Positions 9,719 through 20,575 of a stretch of DNA of 64,000 bases are shown here, piece after piece. Numbering within the stretch: the first letter of the stretch is position 1; each line of letters starts with the position of its first letter. The notes beneath the pieces were generated by a model that saw nothing but the letters and a program-made list of their open reading frames with translations, was not told the origin of the DNA and did not search any database. A program made the translations under genes and the position numbers. Origin of the DNA: Theocolax elegans (Eukaryota > Arthropoda > Insecta > Hymenoptera > Cerocephalidae); assembly GCA_026168455.1 (NCBI GenBank), contig CM047427.1:42938846-43002845 (forward strand), given 5' to 3'.

Positions 9719-12486
9719 TACTGCAGTGCAGGGCGCCCGGGGCAGCTCGGGTGCCCTGCGTTCAGGTTTCCCACGTTTTGGAGGAATCTGACGCAGTTAG
9801 GACATGATTGGAGTGTAACGCCACTAGTTCCACACAGCTGGCACTCCTTTGCTACCAATTCGGTAGAGCACTGCTCAGCGGAGTGCCCAATGTTTCCGCA
9901 TCGGTAGCATGTTCGGCTCGGGCAATCCGACGACCTATGACCGACTTTTTGGCATGTGAAACACACGCCGACAAAGTTGGTGCTCAAGTTCGTTGGATTT
10001 ACTGCCGTCGACTGTGGTCGCACATACCTCACCAGGTTTTGTGCCATTTGTGGGACAAAAACGTTTTGCTGGGGCAGTTGAGAATTCGTCAAAACACGTC
10101 TTTCTCTTTTGCCCGAGCTCTGTTTTTGTTGCCCAGGTGACTGTTGAGAAACAGGCACATACGATACGGATTTCGAATTGGAGGCACTCACTCCATTATT
10201 CGATTTGCCGTATCGTTTCTGAAAACTATTAGCGACGTTGGAAGTACCGTACACAGCGGCTGCTTCGTATTCGCTTGAAGAAGAGTTTGGCGAGTTTTTC
10301 GCACTTTTCTTGCTCTTCTTCTTAATAGTTTTCTTCGACGACTGTTTATCCGAATGAGAAGACTCATCCTTACTCTTTTCGGTAACAGTCGCCACTTTAC
10401 CCGAAACTCGTGCTGCACCACTCTGTTTCGGAAAAGCTTCTGGTACGAGCTTCTCGCGCTTAACGTTGGAACTGGAAAATTTCGTGTCCCATGTTAAATG
10501 CTGCTCGTACTCTTTACCGTAGCTTGTCAAATCAGAGAAATTCCTGATTTGTCGTACTGGTATGTACCTACGGTAATCTGGCCTCATCTGCGAGTAGGCC
10601 ATCTTCACCTGTTGTTCTAATGAGGGAGGGCATTTAAACTTATTTACGATCGCTCTGAAACAGTTCAAGAACGTCGTAGCCATTTCTCCCTCATTTTGTG
10701 TTCTTGATCGAAGTTCCATGAGTAAATCTTCGTCATTTATAATACGGCCATACTGATTTAGGAACTCGATCTCAAAATCACGCCAATCTCGAAGAGTTGG
10801 CTGAACTGTTCTATACCAGAACAGTGCTGATTTTGAGAACACATTGGGCAGGGCACTGAACATCCTGCGATCTGAGAACTCGTTGTCATTTCTGAAGTCG
10901 TGCAAACGGTTCAGAAATTCTTCCGCGTCCTTTTTGGTCTCACCATCAAAGGACATGTTCCAGATACGCAGCTCTCGTGCCCACCCTGTCCGATCGTGCG
11001 TTCGGTTATTGTCTTCACGATACCTTGGCCTGGCCTCGTAGGATTCTCTTTCCCGACGGTCATCTCTATTATCCGTCCGGGAACTCCTACGCCTGCTGGT
11101 AGAAGGATTCCTATTCTCTTGTCGGTCTTCAGCCGCCCTACGAGAATCGGATCTCCTACGAGCAGGTTCGCGATCAGACTGATACCCATCGGACGAATCC
11201 GTCTGAGTACTCTGATCGCAAGTGGCCACCGCACGATTCTCTCGAGGCGTTTCTCTACGTCTGTCCGACCTCTCTCTGTGACCTTGCTCCGAAATTTCCG
11301 GCTGTGCTCGGTCGTCGAGTTTACGGTTGGACTGACGTTTATGAGTACGTCTCTCCGTACAGCTTTCACGACGTTCATCGCTGCTTGAGGCTCTACTCAC
11401 AGAACGATGGTGTCGTGAATTTCTGTTTGGAGTCGTGTACTCACGCCTCTCTCTTCTATCTTGTCCTTCACAAGTCTTAGAAGAGGTCTCACGACGTCTC
11501 TGTTCAAACCTCGGTTTTTCGTAAGATTGAACACTGACGTCATTAGGAAGGTCATAACGTTCGGTTGTATTAGCTTCAGGTTGCCTGTTGTCGTATTGTC
11601 TAGAGGTGTATCCTCGTGACGTACGACGGTCGGCTTCCGTCTGCGAAGCCAAGTCAAAATGTTGTGTTGGCACTTCACTCTCTCTAGTGCCAAGATGTCC
11701 GCTGTTTCTCTGCTCTTCAATTGGGAGGTAATGTGCGGGTGCATAAAAACCTCCGAGTTGAGCAGTCGTCACGGTCGTAACCGTCGACGTAGTGGTTGTG
11801 CACGAGGTTGCAGCCACCGAAACAGGAACATAAGGGATTGCAGTCGTGGTCATGTTAGCTGCCAGTACCTCACCAAACCGTTTAGGTATAGCACCTGTTG
11901 ATGCCAACCTCGGGCTTTGTGCAGTACTCAATGGCGAGTTTCTATACCGACCACTTGGTGACAGAGTTCCATCTTCTTCAGGAATGGGTGCTCTGTCACT
12001 AGCAACCCTTTCGCGATCCGACATTTCGGACTCGCAGGAAACTTCCGTTCCTGATGGGACCACACTCCCTTTCCTGGAACGAGGTTTCCTAATTTTCCAT
12101 AGTTCCTGACATACCAGAGGTTTATGTGCAGGCTCTGCCCTTACATTCTCATCGTATTTAGGGAACCACGGTATTTCCAGATTAATGTCTACACATCTTA
12201 TCCGGTGACGCAAAAGGCGTTCGCGGCACTCCGCCTCTTCGCCATTTGCGTTTAAACTCAGATGCTCCAACTGGGCATACACTGCCTCAATCGGAAGCTT
12301 CTTCGTTTCCCGACGAATATCCCTAGCTATGCGTGATTCACGCATAAGCTGGGCCATTCGGGCTTCATAGCTGCTGGCCATTATTTTTTTGACCAGCAGC
12401 AGCCGACGTGTTACGTTGGGAGAAGTACTCTCAACCGGGATTTCAGATGAAATCCCTAGTATTTCAAATACTTCGGAAGTATCCAA
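9718..12486 (-). CDS. gag: Gypsy-1 Gag polyprotein
   Basis: 922 codons, uninterrupted. Residues about 63-95 resemble a SAP-type nucleic-acid-binding helix pair (LEHLSLNANGEEAECRERLL). An Arg/Ser/Glu-rich low-complexity region follows. Near residue 427 is STQTD, a dynein-light-chain-like motif. Residues about 500-680 match the Ty3/Gypsy capsid (FDGETKKDAEEFLNRL, ALFWYRTVQ, with a late YSQMRPDYRRY). At about 840-890 are two CCHC zinc knuckles, CFTCQKVGHRSSDC and CYRCGNIGHSAEQC, and then a third cysteine cluster without the histidine. Gag forms the particle and packages RNA. At over 900 residues it is unusually long, mainly through the disordered middle. The start MDTSEVF is the first methionine of the open frame. 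Confidence 0.92.
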   Translation of the reverse strand: MDTSEVFEILGISSEIPVESTSPNVTRRLLLVKKIMASSYEARMAQLMRESRIARDIRRETKKLPIEAVYAQLEHLSLNANGEEAECRERLLRHRIRCVDINLEIPWFPKYDENVRAEPAHKPLVCQELWKIRKPRSRKGSVVPSGTEVSCESEMSDRERVASDRAPIPEEDGTLSPSGRYRNSPLSTAQSPRLASTGAIPKRFGEVLAANMTTTAIPYVPVSVAATSCTTTTSTVTTVTTAQLGGFYAPAHYLPIEEQRNSGHLGTRESEVPTQHFDLASQTEADRRTSRGYTSRQYDNRQPEANTTERYDLPNDVSVQSYEKPRFEQRRRETSSKTCEGQDRRERREYTTPNRNSRHHRSVSRASSSDERRESCTERRTHKRQSNRKLDDRAQPEISEQGHRERSDRRRETPRENRAVATCDQSTQTDSSDGYQSDREPARRRSDSRRAAEDRQENRNPSTSRRRSSRTDNRDDRRERESYEARPRYREDNNRTHDRTGWARELRIWNMSFDGETKKDAEEFLNRLHDFRNDNEFSDRRMFSALPNVFSKSALFWYRTVQPTLRDWRDFEIEFLNQYGRIINDEDLLMELRSRTQNEGEMATTFLNCFRAIVNKFKCPPSLEQQVKMAYSQMRPDYRRYIPVRQIRNFSDLTSYGKEYEQHLTWDTKFSSSNVKREKLVPEAFPKQSGAARVSGKVATVTEKSKDESSHSDKQSSKKTIKKKSKKSAKNSPNSSSSEYEAAAVYGTSNVANSFQKRYGKSNNGVSASNSKSVSYVPVSQQSPGQQKQSSGKRERRVLTNSQLPQQNVFVPQMAQNLVRYVRPQSTAVNPTNLSTNFVGVCFTCQKVGHRSSDCPSRTCYRCGNIGHSAEQCSTELVAKECQLCGTSGVTLQSCPNCVRFLQNVGNLNAGHPSCPGRPALQ

Positions 12487-14185
12487 TTTTCAATTGGAAA
12501 TTATTTTATTGGACTCACCACAATAAAATAATTATTACTCCCAACGAGTAAAAAAAAATTTGGTGTCGGCTTAATTACAATAAATTGTAAAAATGCACCG
12601 ACTAGTGTACCAACAAAATTAATTCACTTAATTAAAATTCAAAAGATTTTCTTTAAAAGGAATTTATTTCGTCCTTAGAAGGACAAAATAATTAAATTTT
12701 GTTGGTTAAAGTTGTGACAAATCACACACTTAACACTTGCACCAAATTAAAATTAATTATTTAACTTACTCACAAGTCTAAATAATTAATGTTTATAATA
12801 GTGTCTTGTGACTCACACACACCAAGACTCTATACAATAGCTTCTGCAAGCAAAAATAATTATTAACAAAAAGAAATCTTCAAATTATTTCAATATCATC
12901 GGTAATTTAACCAGGAATGGTAAATTTAACGATTTCCCAAAATATCTCTCTCGCCAGTTATAATCCAAAAGATTCCTCACTGGCGAAAAGAATTTATTTT
13001 GTTATGGAAATTGAAATAATTAAAGTTTCAATCTATTAATAAATACAGAACAACAAATTATAAAGGAAGAAAAGAAAAAGAAAAATTAAATTATTTATCT
13101 CACTAACGAGCCTAAATAATTAATTTTAAAATAAATATAAAAATAAATACAGTGTCTTGTGATTCACACACACCAAGACACTATTTATTATTTTGCTTTT
13201 CCAAGCCCAAAACAACAAAAAAAAAATTTCCTTTATAATTTACACTACACTACAAACACAAATTTAATTAAATTACTTCAACAGTACGGGTATTTACTAA
13301 ATGTTGTAAATCCCGTATGGTTTGCAACAAAAATACTTATTTCACTAATTGTCGTCCCAAACAACAATTTTTCAGCGAAATATATTTATTTTATCCTAAA
13401 AAGGACTAAATAAATAATTTATGTTGCTACCAAGTTGAAATAATTTATATTTCCTTTTTTTAAATAAATTGAACGAAATGGAAATGAAAATTTAATTATT
13501 TAACTTGCTAACAAGTCTAAACAATTAAATTTATACACCGAATTATTTTACTCAAACACACTAAAAAAAATTATAACCAATTATTTAACTAACAAACAAG
13601 TCTAAATAATTGGTAAAAATGTGTGTAGATATAATTTAAACACACAAAAAGAGAAAAGAAGTTTTTTACATATATTAAAATTTCACGGCAAATAACGAAT
13701 ACGAAATATTAGGTTAAATGCCGATCATTAAAATGCATGAAAAAAATTCAATTATTTAACTCACTCTCGAGTCTAAATAATTATATATTATAACTCTCGT
13801 ACCTTTTCGGAACAATCACACAAAGATACTTAACATTAATTGTTTAACTTGCAACAAGTCTAAACAATTAACACGAGTTATAAAAAAAAATTTTCTCACA
13901 CTCAAAAATTTACAAAAATATATTACAAGTATCGTGAACAGTAATACTCAATAAATACAAAATATTAAATTAAGTAATTACTGTCAGACAATTGTAATAC
14001 AACAATAATTTTAATTATTTTACTCACACACGAGTTTAAATAATTAATATTACAACTATTGTAACTTTGCGGCTGATTCACACAAAGTTACTTAATGTTA
14101 ATTACTTAACTTGCAAACAAGTCTAAATAATTAACAATAGTTGTAAAATATATTTTATTCACACACAAATAAAATGATACATATA
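12487..14185 (-). other. Gypsy-1 leader, distal part with hairpin array
   Basis: No coding frame. It is strongly AT-rich and carries eight imperfect inverted repeats of about 38 bases of the type AATTATTTAACTT..AAGTCTAAATAATT. They lie at about 12751-12790, 13085-13123, 13491-13530, 13577-13613, 13747-13784, 13834-13871, 14009-14047 and 14097-14134. Longer hairpins alternate with them, for example GTGTCTTG..CAAGACAC near 13152-13183 and GTAACTTTG..CAAAGTTAC near 14061-14089. Possible roles are RNA packaging, translation control or protein binding; none is shown. Confidence 0.75.
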
Positions 14186-14201
14186 TTATAAAAATAAATA
14201 A

Positions 14202-14651
14202 AACCGACACGGTGGCGGAGTGGCGGAAACGCACCTCGGCCGGTCATGAAAGTTAAGCAGCACCGAGCGCGGTTGGCACTTGGATGGGTGACCGATCTCG
14301 GGCTTAGCTTAAATGATCGGTTAGGTGTTTTTTCACATTCCACAACGTGAGCGGGAGGTGTGAGGCATTCGGTTTCGGTGTTAAAGTCTACGCAATGTGA
14401 CCTTGCCACCCAAACAGAATTGTTCTCGAATGCACCACCCTTCTCGGAGGAGGTTTTCCTAAATGGCATTTATCCCAACGGGTTTGGCCACAGGTTTTCC
14501 CTCTCTCCACGGGCATAACCCCGGGCGAATGCGAGAAGGTGGGGTAAAGAGGGGGTAAAATTGGAAATGGAATGAAATGGAATAAAGGTGTAGGGGATAC
14601 GTAAAAACCTGTAAAAAAGGTGTACGTGGAAACTACCAAAATTTTTAATTT
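14202..14651 (+). mobile_element. 5S-rRNA-derived SINE (SINE3-like) inside the Gypsy-1 leader
   Basis: 450 bp. It is flanked by a 16-bp direct repeat TTATAAAAATAAATAA (14186-14201 and 14652-14667), the hallmark of target-primed insertion. The head contains the internal promoter region of 5S rRNA: AAGTTAAGCAGCACCGAGCG, then GCGGTTGGCACTTGGATGGG. The body (CGTGAGCGGGAGGTGTGAGG, then CCCCGGGCGAATGCGAGA) recurs in reverse orientation at 19177-19607. It encodes no protein and would depend on a LINE partner. It was acquired by Gypsy-1 before or after its insertion here; only one Gypsy-1 copy is visible, so this cannot be decided. Confidence 0.85.
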
Positions 14652-14667
14652 TTATAAAAATAAATAA

Positions 14668-15573
14668 TAATAAATAATAAACACAATTATTAAATTATAA
14701 TTACCATATAATATATGTCAGGGAGGGGAGAAAGCAGCAAAATTTTCGCTCTCGAATTAAAAAAAAACCAATAATAATTGTTTCGCCGCGTCCCGTATAA
14801 AAGAGAATTAAATTATTTAAATTTTCTTTAAAAGGGAGGGGGGTGGGGCAACTACCTCTCCCGAAAGGATCTATTTGAAAACTCTCTCACAACATAAATC
14901 TCAAATAAATCCCGCGCGGGAACGAATTTATTTTATTAAAACGAAATAAAAATAACTCGCCACAGTGGTTTCTATCGGCGAAACCAGCTGCGAAGACTTA
15001 TACACGCGAAGGGGCTAGGCGATCGCGCTATCTCTCTCACTCACACACCTATAGCCCGCCTAGCACCTAACTCCGATTCCCCGCGACTAGGGATTCTCTC
15101 TCTCACTCCCACCGATGATGATCGGCTCTCGCGAAGTCTTTCCTTTGCGCTATTCGGGGGGGATTCTCGCTGCCCGCGATCCGCGGCGCAAGCTACTCTC
15201 TCCCTACTTTGCCGCTCCCATACAAGCTAGGCAAAGTTCTTCCGGCAAGCTTGCGATCGAGAGAGACCGATCTCGGTGAGATCGGGCGCTTCCGGCTAAA
15301 CACGGTCGCGCGCGAACTCTCTCTCGATATACCGGTGTATACCTCTCCTCGGATACCCGAGCAAGAGGGGGAATACTCCGGTATAGAGACGCGTCTCACA
15401 CGCCGTCTCTCGCGCTCTCTCTCTCTCTCTCTCACTTTAACTCGTACAACTCACTCTCTCTCTCTCTCTCTCTCTAACTCAACCCGCTCACGTTCGCCGC
15501 GACACTTCTCGCGCGCGAAAAGATGGCCGACAAATTTTACTTTAATTTAAAATCGTTGAGGACGAAACCGAAC
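14668..15573 (-). other. Gypsy-1 leader, proximal part
   Basis: No supported gene. This GC-richer sequence contains CT/GA microsatellites (about 15409-15432 and 15450-15475) and several C-rich tracts. The open frames crossing it are low complexity (Arg-Glu or Ser-Leu runs) and look like by-products of the microsatellites. Confidence 0.6.
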
Positions 15574-15591
15574 GTCCTGTCACGGTCGCCA
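15574..15591 (-). other. Gypsy-1 primer-binding site, tRNA-Arg
   Basis: Two bases inside the 5' LTR the minus strand reads TGGCGACCGTGACAGGAC. This is 18 bases complementary to the CCA-tailed 3' end of an insect tRNA-Arg with TTCGAGTCCTGTCACGGTCG. Insect Gypsy elements of the mdg1/412 group are known to prime from tRNA-Arg. Confidence 0.85.
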
Positions 15592-15593
15592 TT

Positions 15594-16624
15594 TGTGACG
15601 TGGTATTCGCGAACCCGGTATAATTAATTAATTTATATAATTAATAAAAACCGTTGGGCCGCGTTGCCCAATACCGCGCACACAATTATTTATTTATTCA
15701 TCCGAACTGCGGGCTGTCGCCAGGAACGCGAGTTCGCTGAGACGATCGGTGCGGAGGATTCGGGCAATCCTCCTTGCCTCGACACGATTACTTTAAATTA
15801 ATAGGATGTCGGCGGGAGCGGGGAGAATAAAATAAACACACTCAGTTAAAATAAAATGAATGAAACATTTATTCTCTATAATTTAACATTTGGCCATCCG
15901 GGCCGTGTGCCGCGACAAAGGTTGTTTCGCGCGGGCGGAAGTATCGGGAGCCAACCGGATCGAGATCCTCGCCTGCGGTTGACTCTTCCGATCTCCGCTA
16001 TTCGGGTACCGGCGTACCCGAATACACTCCCGATGTACACACTCTCATACACTCGGGGGAAAGGGGGGAACGCACGGTAATATAAGCACAACTTACCGGG
16101 GTGCGCCCCGTGGATGGCCCAGCCGATCCGTGTCCCTTTGTCCTCCTGGGCAACGGAGGATGACGTCGGCTGCGGTGGTGGAAGGCGGCCCTGTGCCGCG
16201 GCGAGTGCCTCGCGAACCGCGTCCGCACTCACACCAACACTTCCCGTCCTTAACACACACCAGAAACACTCGCGGCTCACCTCGCGAGGACGATCCGGGT
16301 TCCGACGGCTTTGCGCCTCACGCGCCTTTTCTTAGCCGGAAAACTTTCGATCGGTCCGGATAAGTTCGTCCGCCTCGAGCGGCGGATCGGGACATACTGA
16401 TTAGGCAATCGCCTAATTTTCGAAAAAGGGATGAGAGTGGGAAACACACACACACTCCCGCGCTCTCATCCCTACGTACTATTGCGCGCGTAATTGTACA
16501 CTTGATTCTGTAAACAAATGTCGTCGGTTGGCCTTGACATATCAAAGGCACCGACGACTTACATTTAACAGGATTTTAAATATTCTATTCGTCGTGAATA
16601 GATTGTGTGACGATTTCCGTCACA
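15594..16624 (-). repeat. Gypsy-1 5' LTR
   Basis: 1,031 bp, the partner of 4262-5292 with about six differences. Those differences cluster near 16116, 16160, 16457 and 16500, and one is in the terminal bases (CGTCACA here, CGTAACA in the other). Near-identity implies a recent insertion. Confidence 0.93.
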
Positions 16625-16628
16625 AGTT

Positions 16629-17640
16629 CTAGAAGTAGATATGGATTATATGGAACAAAAAAGTGTTGTCCGCGGTTTTATTGCTGGTGTAAGTTATTTT
16701 CAAGCCATTATTTCGTCTACAGTAAATCGGATAACTATTATGAGATATTTGTGTTTTTGAACTAAAGCATTTAGGAAAATTTTTTGTAGAATATGTTTTA
16801 CTTTCATTCATGCATACACTATTTTTATTTCGATTTGCACAAGGACCATGAATCATATTTTACTATACTAATTCGTGTAGTTTTGGAAATTTATTTTTAT
16901 CGGAAATTTCAGCACATATGAAATTATCAATTTGATCTGTATTTTGTATTTTGTCTTTTACATCTAACCACAATAACATATGAATGTGGGGTAATCCTCG
17001 TTTTTGAAATTCAAGTACATAAATGTAAAAATTAACTTTACCAAAAATTTTGTTTTTCAATAATTCGTCCATTAATATATACCTTCAGGTCAAATACTCG
17101 CACTATAAGATTTGGTCTATCAAGAGTTGTCCGAAAAATGTCTGGTTTCCCATTATTTTGCATTATAGTTGGTGCATCTAAAAAGTTTTGATGCATTGCT
17201 CTGGGACTACCTATAAAACTAGACGGTAAAATAACCATTTTACCAATAGAAACATTTACATTACTATTTTTATTATTAAGTTGATCCATTAAACCCTTAT
17301 ATTTATCTGTTCGTAAAATATGCTGATCTTTTCTAATAAAATATAAACGAGTATTTTCGACTTTAGACCATGAATTAAGAATAAATTAGTTAGATAAACT
17401 TTTGAGATTTACACATGGATTAAGTTCTTGTCGTATACTAAATCTATATGAATAATATTGTAATGTAGATATATTATTATATTTCCGTTCGCCTGATGAA
17501 GCTTCTATGTATGGTTCCCAACCTGAATCACTGTGAGGAAATATTAATGGATATACCATTGGATCAATGTCTTTATTAATAATTGCAATTGATTGAGGTT
17601 TTTTTCTTTTTTGAAAAATACATACAAGGTGTCCCATTTT
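16629..17640 (-). pseudogene. Helitron Rep (HUH endonuclease) portion, broken
   Basis: The minus-strand frames continue the Helitron on the far side of Gypsy-1. At 17637-17386 DPMVYPLIFPHSDSGW is the Helitron-like N domain. At 17289-17038 is VILPSSFIGSPRAM. At 17072-16863 GLPHIHMLLWLD contains the HUH (HIH) metal-binding motif of the rolling-circle endonuclease. At 16856-16629 is MIHGPCANRN with FPKCFSSKT. The catalytic tyrosine region is not intact. Stops separate the pieces. The order agrees with the helicase half at 2490-4180. Confidence 0.87.
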
Positions 17641-18640
17641 AAAAAATACACGAAGATAACTTTTGAATTTGACTTTTTTTCAAAAAATGTTTCAGATAAA
17701 TGTTGTTGGATTTGGAGGAAGACATCTAATGATGACCTTAAAATTGACCTTGAACTTGACCTTGATGGCTTTTTCGAAGTTAATTCTGTTTTTTCAATGG
17801 GAACCCCTATTTTTTACCCCGGAATCGGAAAGAGCGGAAATTTTACGTCCAGATAGTCTTCTTCAAGTCCAGATATCTTTTGTTCATGGATGAAAATGAA
17901 CCTAAGGTCATGCTAAGGTCAACACTAACCTTTAAGGTTAAACGGTGGGAATATTGCGTAAGCTAAGCAAGATACTCAGCTTCTGTTACACTTTGATTCA
18001 GAGTGATGTGGTAGGGATGATAATTTACATTTCGTAAATATCTACTGGCAGTAGACTTTGCCACTTCCAGTGTTACTTCAATCTCACATAAGATAACATG
18101 AACATTTAAATGTACCATAGCAACAACAGCAATTAAGCGAGCATCATTTACCAAGTCTTCTTCATCCCGTAATCTCCTTTGCCTTCTGAAATTTCCTTGT
18201 GAGCCGCGAAGTGCAATGTTTCGTAAAAGTGCGGCATTGGGATGTCGTTTTTCTGGGAAGCGATCATCATACAATCTTGCTGCTGCTCTATAGTTTCCTC
18301 TATATTCTCCCAGAATAAGAAGAATATTAACTATTTCATTACCGGTATAATCAACCATAGCAGAGTCAACGTGAATGATATTAAAAATAAAAAAATAAAG
18401 TAATATTCTTGATCTGTGAAAATGTATTGTAGGGCGATAATGCAGCCACCTTAAATTGGCATAAACACTTGCTTGCATGTGCAGTATTGCTGTCTAAACT
18501 TAAAAAACTTAGAAGTTTTCACGAATGAAGTACAAAAAACAAACCAGTATTTACGACTGAACTGATCAAACTCGATAAAGACCTCTCATGGTGAATTTAA
18601 ATCAGACACAAACCAAAAGTAATTTTCAGAAGAAAATTGT
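17628..18640 (-). mobile_element. DNA transposon remnant with DUF4817-type N-terminus
   Basis: The left edge GGTGTCCCATTTTAAAAAAT interrupts the Helitron frame near 17628. The right edge is unclear (somewhere between 18480 and 18900), and I find no matching inverted terminus. It holds one recognisable coding piece (17963-18358). The rest is AT-rich. Confidence 0.5.
17963..18358 (-). pseudogene. Transposase N-terminal helix-turn-helix (DUF4817-like) fragment
   Basis: Within a longer open frame (up to 18478), the conserved part starts at an internal methionine, MVDYTGNEIVNILLILGE. It continues RLYDDRFPEKRHPNAALLRN and ends with RYLRNVNYHPYHITLNQSVT. This pattern is known from insect DUF4817 proteins, where it precedes a DDE endonuclease. 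The DDE part is absent because the frame stops right after. It is probably a DNA-binding remnant, not functional alone. Confidence 0.65.
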
Positions 18641-19049
18641 TACTATTACTATAACTATTTAGTAATAATTATAACTCAAAAACAATCACTTAATTCGAAA
18701 AAAAGACAAGAATAAACAAAAACTTCAATCACTTTTATTTACAGTAACCCAACCTACGTTTAAATCTCTAAATCACAAAAGAATTTGCACGATACTAAAA
18801 CATCTGAGAGTTAAAACTATTTAAAAGTTAAAACCACCCTTACTCAAAATTGAGTGAGGTATTATTATACACTGCCATGCACTTTTAAAAAAGAATTAAA
18901 TTTTTTCTTTAAGAAAATGTGTCACGAAATTTTTTTGCTGACTCACAAGAGAAGAATTAGTTTTCTCTAACATAAACAATAGCAACTTCATTATAAACTG
19001 CTATTTGTGATTTCTTCTTTAATGTTTCATCTCTAGTTCAATACATTTT

Positions 19050-19760
19050 ATTTTCTTAAAATGGACGATGTAATCTAATAGAACGTTCTCGTTCTTCTTC
19101 TTCAACTTCATACATCATTTTATATGCATTTGCAAATGGATTTATGTCACGTAGTATACTATCTAGTTCTAGTATTCTTGATTTTGTGCCCTCTTTTTTC
19201 CTGGCACTTCCTACCGTTTATCCCCTGGGGGACTTTAACGGTGTCCACCTACCACCTATGTGTGGGTGCTTTATCCCTCCCTTAAAAACCCCACCATCTC
19301 GCATTCGCCCGGGGTTATGCCCGTGGACGAGGGAAACCTGTGAAGCAGGGAAAACCTCACCCGAGATGGCCAGTGTATTCGAAACATTCTTTTTGGGTGT
19401 CAAAGTCACATTGCGTAGGCCTTGACACCGAAACCGAATGTTTCACACCTCCCGCTCACGTTCTGAAGTGTGAAAAAACACCTAACCCGCCACGAAAGCC
19501 AAGCGACCGAGAACGTCACCCATCCACTTGGGTACCGCGCTCAATACGGCTTAACTTCCGTGATCGGCCGAGGTGCGTCTCCGCCACTCCGCCACCGCGT
19601 CGGTTTTATCTAGTTCTAGTATTAGATCTTTGTCTAAATTGTTCTGATACAATTGTGTCAGTCTGTATTCATTAGCAATTTTATTATCTAGTATATATAA
19701 CTGACCAAATTTTGGATGTTCTAATTTATTTGGATGTTAAGCATACGTATTATGGTATCT
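19050..19760 (-). pseudogene. Helitron N-terminal region split by SINE, copy 1
   Basis: Read on the minus strand across the SINE (19177-19607), the flanks carry HPNKLEHPKFGQLYILDNK and NPFANAYKMMYEVEEEE, matching the start of the Helitron-like N domain. Further on, around 18960, YNEVAIVYVREN continues it. This is upstream of the Rep half at 16629-17640 on the same strand. The duplicate lies at 20576-21286. Confidence 0.75.
19177..19607 (-). mobile_element. 5S-rRNA-derived SINE, reverse orientation, copy 1
   Basis: 431 bp flanked by a perfect 16-bp direct repeat ATCTAGTTCTAGTATT (19161-19176 and 19608-19623). On the minus strand the head carries 5S promoter-like sequence, GATCACGGAAGTTAAGCCG then GTGGATGGGTGAC. 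The body matches the SINE at 14202-14651. It sits in the Helitron N-terminus. Confidence 0.85.
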
Positions 19761-20575
19761 GGGCAAATCTCCCTAACTTTTTTATTGTGTTACTCACTCT
19801 GATTTAGCAGTTTTAAAATGTGTTTAACCTCTTTACACCAGTTTCAATTTATAGTTCTATACTCCATCTATATGGTTAAAACTCAATAGATACTTTGTCA
19901 AACTCCTTTGTCTCAAATTGATGCTTCAATAAGTGAAAAATGTAAGAAAAATGATGAAATATCGTGTCACTTGGAAAAAATAATTTATTATGGTTACTGT
20001 AAAATTTGGAGCATTGCTTGGAAATGGTTGAAACTTTAAACAAGTATTCTATTTTAATAGTGCATCAAAAAAGTTTTCCATATTTTGATGTGCTCCCTTC
20101 CAATAAAAAGTTTCAATGGTTTGAAATTGTGTCACTGCAATTTCACTAAATTTTAAAATTATCATATTTTTCTTTCTATAACTATTTAGTAATAATTATA
20201 ACTCAAAAACAATCACTTAATTCGAAAAAAGACAAGAATAAACAAAAACTTCAATCACTTTTATTTACAGTAACCCAACCTACGTTTAAATCTCTAAATC
20301 ACAAAAGAATTTGCACGATACTAAAACATCTGAGAGTTAAAACTATTTAAAAGTTAAAACCACCCTTACTCAAAATTGAGTGAGGTATTATTATACACTG
20401 CCATGCACTTTTAAAAAAGAATTAAATTTTTTCTTTAAGAAAATGTGTCACGAAATTTTTTTGCTGACTCACAAGAGAAGAATTAGTTTTCTCTAACATA
20501 AACAATAGCAACTTCATTATAAACTGCTATTTGTGATTTCTTCTTTAATGTTTCATCTCTAGTTCAATACATTTT

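Larger units (their letters stand above)
4262..16624 (-). mobile_element. Gypsy-1: Ty3/Gypsy LTR retrotransposon, integrase-deleted
   Basis: The element is 12,363 bp on the minus strand, with two 1,031-bp LTRs (4262-5292 and 15594-16624) ending in TG...CA. They differ at only about six positions that I can see. The flanking 4-bp direct repeat AGTT (4258-4261 and 16625-16628) is the target duplication typical of Ty3/Gypsy. The insertion splits a Helitron. In minus-strand order it has 5' LTR, tRNA-Arg primer site, a 3-kb leader carrying a SINE, gag, and pol in the -1 frame. A tandemly duplicated pol 3' end, a polypurine tract and the 3' LTR follow. The integrase catalytic core is missing, so the copy cannot integrate by itself. 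Confidence 0.93.

Noticed and set aside
11397..11744. Overlapping open frames opposite or beside gag (also 10911-11388 and 58286-58822)
   Set aside because: They are shadows of the long gag frames, whose polar low-complexity codons leave other frames open.
15193..15550. Arg/Glu- and Ser/Leu-rich frames
   Set aside because: They are translations of CT/GA microsatellites in the Gypsy-1 leader.
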